A DNA stretch of 38,037 bases from Didymodactylos carnosus (Eukaryota > Rotifera > Eurotatoria > Philodinida > Philodinidae): positions 1-38,037 of the forward strand of contig CAJNOQ010000985.1 of assembly GCA_905250885.1 (NCBI GenBank), read 5' to 3'. The position numbers and the translations under genes are program-made. Numbering within the stretch: the first letter of the stretch is position 1; every line of letters begins with the position of its first letter. Positions 23,073 through 31,900 of this stretch are shown here, piece by piece. The notes beneath the pieces were generated by a model, which saw nothing but the letters and a program-made list of their open reading frames with translations, searched no databases and had not been told where the DNA came from.

Positions 23073-23943
23073 ATTATCTTTGTTCGATACTTTTGTTGTT
23101 TGGTTTGAGTTATTATTATCACAGGCTCAGAACCCCTGATCGATCTCACCTCCTTGAATGAATTATTATTAGAAAAAATGCATAAAGGTTAATGTCATGA
23201 CAAATTGTGAGTATCCTCGATATAAGCTCACCTTGTTGTTGATGCGAATATAAGTTCAGTCTAGTTGACGCACAGATGATAGTAGCACAGAAAGTGCTAC
23301 TATCACAGAATATGACTGTTATTTGAACTAATAAAAAGTGAAGATAAATAGTTTTGAAATTCATGTGTTTGCTTTACATATGTCATTTATGAATCATAAT
23401 TGTAGATAATGATGTTTTCGATTTTAAATCAAAAACAAAGTTGAATTTTAAATCGTAGAAAAAATTAGATACATTATCTCATGTTTATCTCATAAAATGA
23501 CATAAATATCAATGAAAAATTATTCATGTTGTTGAAGTAGTTTTAGAAATCTGTATCGTAGTTAAATACTTTCGTGCAACGATTATTCTTTAGTAAAATA
23601 TGTGCTTTCATCTTTCGCCCTATTTTATGTAGGATATTTCTTATATTAAGCAAGATACGATATATGATATTTACATAAGTTTTTATATTTACATCTTACA
23701 TAAGTCCTAGCTAAATGTCATCATTTTATTCTATAAAAAACATCATGAATTTGTTAAGCTTGAACTTATACAAAAACAATCTTAACTTTTGTTTTACTAT
23801 TATTATTACTGTTATTATTTCTATCCAAAACTCGTAAATATAATCATTACCATTAACAGGTAAGATTGTAATAAGAATGATTAATTTGTTTTTTATATGC
23901 AACAGCGAAAAACTTATATGTTTTTCCATTTAGTTCATAAAAA
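23073..23943. other. Upstream region of the cytosine deaminase-like gene
   Basis: AT-rich DNA with no exon. It contains a perfect 11-bp hairpin at 23278-23304. A T-rich acceptor TTTTTCCATTTAG ends at 23933, ten bases before the start codon at 23944, and may serve a 5' UTR intron or leader trans-splicing. Confidence 0.5.
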
Positions 23944-24564
23944 ATGGCTAATGCTATTTTTCAGTCAGCTACTGATGCTCCAACATTTGGTTCATCACCT
24001 CGAGGCCGCTCATTATCGATAACAGCCTTTCCACCTCGTTCAAAATCATTTTCCGTAAAGAATCCCGCATTCCATCAAACCGGTTTGAATGAAGCTCTTG
24101 CAGAAGCTCGTAAAAGTCTTGACGAAGGTGGTATGCCAATTGGTACAATTCTTGTTCATCATGTTCAAGGAATTGTTGGTCGAGGTCATAGTCAACGTAT
24201 ACAAAGTGATTGTGTTATTCATCATGCGGAAATGATTTGTCTACAAAATGTTGGACGAAAACCAGCATCATTCTATCGTGATTGCACATTATATACTACA
24301 TTGTCACCTTGTTCTATGTGTAGTGGTGCCATTATATTCTACGGAATACCATCGGTGGTGATCGGCGACAATAAAACAATTAGAGGTGCAGAAGATTATT
24401 TGAAACAAAACGGTATCGAGGTTGAAAATATGAATTCCGATGAATGTGAATCTTTGATGAAAAACTTTATCGATACACATCCAGATATATGGCAGGAGGA
24501 TAATCCGCAACTGATAGTTACAGTATCCCAAAATAGACGAAAAAGCACTAAGACACATTTGTAA
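23944..24564 (+). CDS. Cytosine deaminase, fungal (FCY1) type
   Basis: A single uninterrupted exon of 206 residues. Zinc-dependent hydrolytic deamination of cytosine to uracil in pyrimidine salvage is the likely role. Residues 47-185 fit the yeast-type fold: GGMPIG (62-67), HAE at 94-96 (zinc ligand His and proton-shuttle Glu), LYTTLSPCSMC with ligands C123 and C126, GAIIFYGIP (128-136), and near the C-terminus FIDTHPDIWQED with the Trp/acidic pair that closes the pocket in yeast enzyme. Residues 1-46 are an extra Ser/Arg-rich leader not usual in the family. Codons are visibly less AT-rich than in neighbouring genes. AATAAA follows at about 24584. Guanine or tRNA-adenosine deaminases share the zinc motifs, but the LYTTLSPC and FYGIP context favours cytosine deaminase. 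Animals normally lack it, so lateral acquisition is likely. Confidence 0.88.
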   Translation: MANAIFQSATDAPTFGSSPRGRSLSITAFPPRSKSFSVKNPAFHQTGLNEALAEARKSLDEGGMPIGTILVHHVQGIVGRGHSQRIQSDCVIHHAEMICLQNVGRKPASFYRDCTLYTTLSPCSMCSGAIIFYGIPSVVIGDNKTIRGAEDYLKQNGIEVENMNSDECESLMKNFIDTHPDIWQEDNPQLIVTVSQNRRKSTKTHL

Positions 24565-24846
24565 GAAAACACAAAGAAAAAGGCAATAAAACTTTTTTTA
24601 AATTTTGAGTATTTGGTTAATAATTACATCAACTAGAAATTGAGAAAAATAGTTCAGACATATTGCTATAAAGAACTTTTAAGTAAGGTTTTTATTCTGA
24701 ATTAAAGTTGCTATTTTAATGTTAATTACAAAAACATCAGCAATTTTATTTTGTTTAGTCTATTCGTCACTTTACCCAATAACTAATAGTATTACGCCTT
24801 TTATAGCATCTCAGATTGATCTGATTGAAATATATATTTTGAAACT
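24565..24846. other. 3' flank of the deaminase gene
   Basis: Short AT-rich spacer with a probable polyadenylation signal (GGCAATAAAAC near 24581). Nothing else is recognised. Confidence 0.5.
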
Positions 24847-25315
24847 TATTTAACTATTTGATCTGAAGTAAAGTACCTGCAGTTCAAATATTGAATAAAT
24901 TATTTCTTTTCCAATGAAGTTCATCGATTTACATAGAAAAATGCAAATTTTGATTTTTTTTGGAAGATTTTTTCCGAAAAAGTGTAAAAATAGCAAAATT
25001 TTTAACTTTTCGTTAAAATATAGTGAAACTTTGAAAACTAAGTAAAAATGTCGGCTATTTTGTTTCTTTTATCTCTTAAATCTGTTTTATTCTGATGCAG
25101 CATGTAGAACGGAGTATACAAACAAATCAACGAAACATGAGCAAAACTGTCAGACCGCTAATTATTCATTCTACAATCCCAACTAGTTGTTTTGTCGGAA
25201 ACTACACATATAGGTAAAAATATTTGGCATGTGGCTGTATGTCACCTCTATTTGAACAAGGTAGAAACTAGAGAACATATAGTCGAGATCTCTAGCGGAT
25301 CTTCAGAAAATCGTT
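24847..25315. repeat. Left arm of a 3.9-kb composite inverted repeat
   Basis: Inverse match to 27735-28775. Shared blocks are AAGTAAAGTACC.GCAGTTC, AACTTTTCGTTAAAATATAG, TTTTATCTCTTAAATCTG, CTGATGCAGCATGTAGAACG, and the block from AACATGAGCAAAACTG to ACTACACATATAGGTAAAAA. This arm lacks the family H foldback present in the other arm, so it shows the empty site (GAAAACTAAGTAAAAA near 25035). The inner boundary near 25315 is fuzzy. Confidence 0.8.
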
Positions 25316-25399
25316 ATCAAAAAATGAGAAGAAGATTATTTTTTCTAAATTAACAACAGCGGTGATTAAGTTCAAATTTATTTAATTAAAAAAGATCTA

Positions 25400-25760
25400 A
25401 CGTTTCGACTCTTCTTATAGTCATTTTCAAAGAAGAATATACAGCATTATTGTACTTTACACAAAAAACATTATTATTAAAAGGAGAAAAACTTATAGAA
25501 TTATTAGAATTAACAATTATTGAAAAAACCTCCAATACCAGTTCAAAATTTATTTAATTTTAAGGATAAAATACCGAAAAGTCTAATGTTATTTATGATG
25601 TTAAATGTAAGAACTGTAATTCATGGTATATGGGTAAAACTAAAGTCGACATGCATGTAGACGACTCTATGAACAGGGATTACCTAAGGATACTTATGGT
25701 TCTCAATCGTCACAGTCATTATCTACTATTAGTTATTGTTAGATTATTAGGGGAGGAAAA
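25400..25760 (+). pseudogene. Penelope-like element remnant (GIY-YIG endonuclease)
   Basis: On plus, frames around 25545-25740 give NFKDKIPKS, then after a frameshift NVIYDVKCKNCNSWYMGKTK, then after another frameshift RRLYEQGLPKDTYGSQ. The C..C spacing with IY and YMG matches the GIY-YIG endonuclease at the C-terminus of Penelope-like retroelements. On minus at 25435-25400, GACTATAAGAAGAGTC is followed by GAAACGTTAGATC, resembling the stem II and GAAAC part of the hammerhead motifs carried by these elements, with a damaged CUGANGA core. The element is dead: there are at least two frameshifts and no reverse transcriptase. Confidence 0.6.
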
Positions 25761-25849
25761 TAATTCGAAGTAATTGCACGTTTTGAAAATTGTTGAGCCT
25801 CACATTTGTTAATATTCAAATAAATTTCCAATGTTATACACCATTATGT

Positions 25850-27337
25850 TATTTTTCAAGATCTCTGTTTAATATATCTGAAGAGTGTTGAAGAGGTGGA
25901 CTATAGAAAACAAGAGAGGCATCGTAGGCATAAAGTTTAAAGAAGGTTTCACGATTTTCCGATGAAGCTTCGATATAAACAAGAAAGAGCAGTGGATCCA
26001 GGATGGAGTCCTGAGATACCCCGTAATTTATCTCTAAAACGTCAGAAGCAAAACTGTCTATTACTGTCCTTTAAAGTAATTCTCTACCCAACTTACAATC
26101 TATTCATTGACACCTTTTTGTCGACGTTTAAATATGGGACCTCTATCGAATCGACCTCTCTCTCTAGCAGTATCAAATGCTCGAGAAAAGTTAAGAAAAA
26201 TTGCACGCACAAAGTTCTCCTCTTCCAAACCTTCATGAATGTAATGTATTAGGCTTAGCTGATTTACGCAAAAATCTCGTTTCACCAATCCAGATTGATG
26301 AGCAGAAATAAGTTTGTTAGAAAAGATAATTATAAACATAAGTGAAAATTACTCTTTCCATTATTTTACCGATAATAGTGTAATTGGTCGGTAATTTTCT
26401 ACTTCATATGCGCTACCTTCCTTAGAGTAGAGTCTCATGCTCTAGATCCCGGTCGGGATATCTAACCCGTTTTGAATCAAAATATATTCCGAGTGGGGTA
26501 TGGTCAAAAAACATAGAGTCCCGATCGGGATATAAATTCGATTTTTTTAAATAAAAATTCAGTAGCGAAAAAATGACGATGTTCGCGGAAAATTTTCACC
26601 ACACCGCTGAAAAGGGCGTTAAAAACTATATCAGATTCTTTTTTGCTTATGATCAAGTCTTTTTTCCGGTCAGCAAGCTATTTTTAAATAATTCTCGAGG
26701 TTCATATTCTATCGATCAAGATATTTTACTTGTTTTACTAGCTATTTTTAACACATTCTCGAAACATCTTAATATTTTCCCTTACTCTGAACATACATAA
26801 GATAGCTACATTCAGTAAAATATCCAGTTAAAGTCACGGTGTGCTTAAAAAACGTTTTCGGATGCGTAAATTGCGTTCAAAAGTTTAAAGTTTAAGCGTT
26901 TGCAGCACCGAAGCGTTTGTAGCACTCAAGTTCTGGCGGCTGATATGTTGTGTTCTACATTACCTTTGCGCTACAAGTGCCACATTAATTAGTTTTTGGT
27001 GGTTTTAAACTACGGGCCTACTGTAAGGAAACCATATCCCGATTGGGATATGGTTCCTCACTGCTTTATATATTAGGGTAATGCTATCTGCTTTCAGAAC
27101 TTGAGGAAAAGAAGAAAGTTTTAAACTGGAATTCACGAGATCATAACTGATAGATGCTAGCACGGGTGTAGATTCTTTTGTTATTCTTGCAGTTAAACTC
27201 TCAGCAAGTCCCTTATTTGGCTTGATTTTATTCATGTCGTTCATTACATTTACAGGTGAAAAGGTTACAGGTGACACTCTAACTGCAGTTGTACGATGAA
27301 AAGGTGAACGATTTTTATTAATTTGGGATGAAAACAT
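25850..27337 (-). pseudogene. LINE reverse transcriptase, split by an insertion
   Basis: On the minus strand, 27337-27060 encodes the fingers region (IKPNKGLAESLTARI, VNSSLKLSSFPQVLKADSIT, LIYKA). The frame stops making sense at the foldback at 26445-27060 and resumes near 26425 with EVENYRPITLL. It continues with SAHQSGLVKRDFCVNQL, motif A FLNFSRAFDTARE near 26198, and at about 26020-25855 SQDSILDPLLFLVYIE and LYAYDASLVF. The last is the catalytic motif C with YAYD in place of FADD. Stops and frameshifts occur near 26385, 26100 and 26050. It is a 5'- and 3'-truncated jockey/CR1-like fragment, certainly inactive. Confidence 0.8.
26445..27060. mobile_element. Insertion with CCCGATCGGG-type palindromes, inside the LINE
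   Basis: About 610 bp interrupting the LINE frame. Near-palindromes occur close to both ends: GATCCCGGTCGGGATATC at 26451, TCCCGATCGGGATATA at 26519 and ATATCCCGATTGGGATAT at 27036. The last sits in the longer palindrome AACCATATCCC...GGGATATGGTT. On the minus strand the flanks AGCAGTGAG and AGCATGAG look like a decayed duplication. It has no coding capacity, and no superfamily is assigned. Confidence 0.55.
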
Positions 27338-27734
27338 AGTTATTAAATAGTCTCGCCTACTCTTTAGGATTGTCAGTATCTACGCCATTTTGTATGCTGA
27401 TCGATGAGATACCGCTTGTCTTACTTCTGCATAAGGTCTTATTTACTAGCGCCCATTAACTTGAGGACGAAATTTTTGCGTCTTGTACGGCTTTTGGTTT
27501 TGTCTTACCTCCATCACTCTGCCTATTAGATAAGTGTCTAAACATTTTATTCATTTTCCGGTTCAAACAGAGTTAACAAATACCAAAATTACAGTCTCTA
27601 ATACTCAGACACAGTGTAAAATAGTGTATCTGTCATTTTTCTATGTGATTAAACATCTGTAGATAAGATAGTTGGCTGAGGAAAAAGTCAATACAATTAA
27701 TAATTAGTGAAAATGTGAAGGTCTTCTAGAGCCT

Positions 27735-28775
27735 CTCTGAAAATTCGCTGAAGATCCTGACTATATCTCTGCTAGTGTCTACGTTATTTTTACCTATATG
27801 TGTAGTTTCCGACAAAACAACTAGTTGGGATTGTAGAATGAATAATTAGCGGTCTGACAGTTTTGCTCATGTTTCGTTGATTTGTTTGTATACTCCGTTC
27901 TACATGCTGCATCAGAATAAAACAGATTTAAGAGATAAAAGAAACAAAATAGTCGAAGTTTTTATTTACGAGGGAACCCTCCGAACTTACAAATCGCTTT
28001 CAGGCCGAAACCTAGTGGACTATAGGTGGTCAACCATGCTGATTCCGAATATCAGTATGAGACGTGCTGCTTCTAGGCCTCCAGAGACTGGTTTTCTGAA
28101 AAACCACTTTTCCAGAAACTCTCAGAAATCTCCGAAACCTTTCTTAATAAGTCATATTTGTAGCACACGAAATTCTGATTAAAATGAGATATCGTCCAGC
28201 TCTACACAATCTTTCTTGGCAAAGTTATAGAATTTACAAGAAGAGCCCTAAACTCCTTTTACCTTTTTCTTTCTATATCTCTGAGCTGACAATGAACATC
28301 TAGCGCTTTTCTTGTAAATTCTATAACTATGCAAAGAAAGGTTGTGGAGTGCTGGAGGATGTCTCATTTTAATCAGAATTTCGTGCGCTACAAACATGAC
28401 TTATTAAGAAAAGTTTCGGAGATTTTCGGGAGTTTCTGGAAAAGTGGTTTTTCAGAAAACCAGTCTCTGGAGGCCTAGAAGCACGTTTCATGCTGGTATT
28501 CGGAATCAACATGGTCGACTACCTATAGTCCACTAGGTTTCGGCTTGAAAGCGATTTGTAAGTTGGTAGGGTTCTCTCGTTAGTTTTCAAAATTTCACTA
28601 TATTTTAACGAAAAGTTTAAAATTTTGATTTTGCTACACTTTTTACAGAAGTCTTCGAAAAAAAAATTGGCATTTTTTTATGTAAATCCATGAGCTTCAT
28701 CAGAAAAGAACTCATTTGTTCGATATTTGAACTGCGGGTACTTTACTTCAAATAGCTGAGTTCGGCAGAAGTTAT
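27735..28775. repeat. Right arm of the 3.9-kb composite inverted repeat
   Basis: Inverse of 24847-25315, but interrupted by the complete family H foldback at 27969-28579. Outside that insertion the arms align through the outer end (ACTGCGGGTACTTTACTT near 28732). Confidence 0.8.
27969..28579. mobile_element. Complete foldback element, family H, 3-bp target duplication
   Basis: A 611-bp element formed almost wholly of two arms of about 280 bp. The ends are CGAGGGAACCCTCC and, reversed, CGAGAGAACCCTACC, followed by ACTTACAAATCGCTTTCA and CGAAACCTAGTGGACTATAG in both. The copy sits between TTA (left) and TTA (right), while the uninterrupted arm at 25035 shows a single site, so the duplication is 3 bp (TTA/TAA). 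That size and sequence are typical of PIF/Harbinger, which is inference because no transposase is present. Other copies are at 1-253 (partial) and 29492-29590 (fragment). Confidence 0.78.
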
Positions 28776-28959
28776 CAGATATTGAATAATTTATCATTTG
28801 AAGGTGATCCAAGGTGCGAAACATATGCTTATGAGTTATAGATGATATAATTTTACCTTAATTTCTCGATCTATGATTTTAACTTTAACTGCACTGTGAT
28901 TGTATAATTATTATACAAAAAACTATAATATATTATATAAATTAAATTTCAACAAGTGT

Positions 28960-31900
28960 TTATAACCATAATCTTAGTCTTTTCTTTGACATTTCTAAAT
29001 GGAATTCTCTGTTATTCAAATATTTTTCAACTATCATTTTCGTTATTTGTGTCTGACGCTGAGTAAATAATATTTCTTTACTATGATTTCGTGTTCGAAT
29101 ATCCACATACATTAAATGTTGTTGTTGTTGTTTTAACCAAACGTTCAGTGTAAAATCCAAATCATTCGATATTGAGTCAATATATGATTGATATTCATTT
29201 ACAATTGTTAATAGAAAACGTTTTATATGGGGAAAATACGTTGATAATAGATTAAAATTAATGTCATTTGTATTTTTAATCAAAGATAATTCAACAATTT
29301 TTGGATAACAAGAATTTGGACTAATATCTAGCAGTAATTTAGTAAATATTTCTAAACTTTGTAAATTTGGTGTTGAAGAAAGTAATTCTTGAATTAATTG
29401 AATCTTTGGTGTAGAGAAATTGTGATAAAATTTCAACTGATGAATATTTTCAAACTAAACAAAAAAGTAATAATTTAATACAGCTCCTCCCACTTACGAG
29501 AAACCCTTCCGAGATGATAAATTGCTTTTTGATCGACATCTAGTGGGTTATAGATTATCGACCATGCTGATTCCGAATATGACCATGGTTGTTGCTTACA
29601 TTTTAGAATTAGACATTGAATGACTACACTGTCAAGTTTTTTGGAACACATGCATAATACGCATTGTTATGTGATAGTTTTTGTGTTTAAGTGTAGGATA
29701 TGAGTGTGCCTCTTTTTTGGGCGTATTTAAACTTTCACGATTATTTTCTTCGTTTAAACGCAAATAATTGATTTTACTTGAACTGTTGCTGTTTAAACGA
29801 CTACAAAACATATTTGTGTTTAAATGCGACTATTCTATCTTTTTGTTTAAACGTCCATTTTCAATTAGTACGTTTAAACGAGCAACTATTTTATTTACAT
29901 TTAAACGCTCAATGTATTTGTTTTACGTTTAAACGTTTTCTTTTTCGTCTACATTTAAACGTACATAGTTTTTAACAATCATTTCTTTCTTTCTAATTCT
30001 CTTTAAGTTTATTTTCGGTTAGGTGAGCTTAGACTACCGTACTTTGCCTAGATACAGCAGTCGTGTTTACTTCTGTAAGTCCGATGAACTCTAAGTAAAT
30101 GAATAAATGATGAAAGTATTTTCGATAGAAAGAGCGGAGTACGACATGTTCGACGTTTGCACAACTTCTTCTATTTTCTCCACCGAAGAATTTTTTACAT
30201 AAACATTTTGTTTTTCCGTTTAAACATTTTTTTGTATACCCGTTTAAATGCACTGTTTTTATCTTCTGGCTTAAGAGTAGAATCAAGCCCAAAACTAAAG
30301 AGTATGATTTGTGTAAAGTAGAAACAGTAGTGGAAGAAAACAATTAATTAACAAAAGATTGGTCAATAATGCTCTTATACACTTACTAACGCAGTAGTGA
30401 TACGTATTTTTCCTAATTAAGATACGAATTTCTGAACATCCACTCTTTACTAAAAAGAAAAGATATAAAAATTTATAAATGACAAAAGATTGTCAACGTC
30501 TATTTTTTCATACAATAAATCAAGATTCCCTCCATGGTCAGCTTAGCTATCAGATATAACATCACAGGAAACGCATGTAAAAGAGATAAACTTCCCTTTG
30601 TTAGTTTCATTTCGTGTTTAAACGAATGGAAAAACAAACATGCATTTGAACAGTCATAAAAAGCGAGCGCTTTGCAAAATTTTCTGTATTGAAAACGTTT
30701 TTTCTCAAAGATTTAAAAATGTGCGTTTAAACGTGAATTATTCATTTTTCTGTTACAAAAAAAAAACGCAATCGTATCCGGCATTTTAAACACAAAAAAG
30801 TACCGTAATGAGTACTACCGCTACAATATTCTAGCGAGTATTATTTTGAGAGAACAAAGATACACAGTTTCAACGATTACCTTGCAATTAGTATCAATTT
30901 TTTCATGATTATAATTAAAAATCGTTAAACTATTCACAGATTTGAATGTCGTATTTAATAATGTAAACGTTTCTTTTGATAATGAATTTAAAATTTGAAC
31001 ACTGGTTACATTCTTCCATACATTATTTCTTCTTATAACATTATTGAATCGACAATTTAATAATCCATCAGAAAATGATGGTAAATCTGTTATACATCCA
31101 TAAGGAAGTGAATAAACTGCACAAACTTTATTTAAATGAATATGACAACCGACTGACAATTGTCGTGATAGCCAAAAATCTGTATTAAATGTTGAAATAA
31201 TTAAATCGGGATTAAAAAAATTTAATTGAAAATTTGTATCTTGAAAATAAAATTGAAATTTTTCTAAATATTTTAATTTATTTAAAAATGTTGATGTCAA
31301 ATAATTACCATCAAACCAATTATTGGGCGTATTATATTCTAAAAAAAGACAAATTTTATAGATATATTTCATAAAAATTGAAATATATACCCGATATTAT
31401 TAATGTTAATTCTTCTAATTTCTTCAATTTAGTTAACAAACATTCGATAAATAATCCATCTAAAGATGATAACAACAATGTTTGAAATGAAAATACTTTT
31501 AATTTTGACACATTTATAATTTCCATATTTTTCATATCATTTGTTTCATTTGTTCTTTTATCTCGACAACCAATATGTTGTTTAATATAGAGATATTCAA
31601 TATTTGGTACCAAAGTTAATAAAGTAATAATTTGTGATGAACAATGTGCAAGATGAATTGTTAACTGTTTGAGAGTCCAACATGGTTGTAATTCCAATGG
31701 AAAAGACGGAAATATTGGCCACAATGAAATATCAATTGAACATTTTTCTAATTCACAATTGTTAACAAATATATTACGCAATAAATCTGAATAGAGAAAA
31801 TACCATTCAATCGACCATCATATTTGGTCATCGCTTTGTCAGCCAAATTTTCATAGATATTTGCCTCCACATGATGATGATCATCATTTTCCTTTTCATT

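Noticed and set aside
29752..29961. CRISPR-like array of short palindromic repeats with unique spacers
   Set aside because: The repeat is only 9 bp, there are no cas genes, and it lies in a spliced eukaryotic gene intron and shares its pitch with transposon arms nearby.
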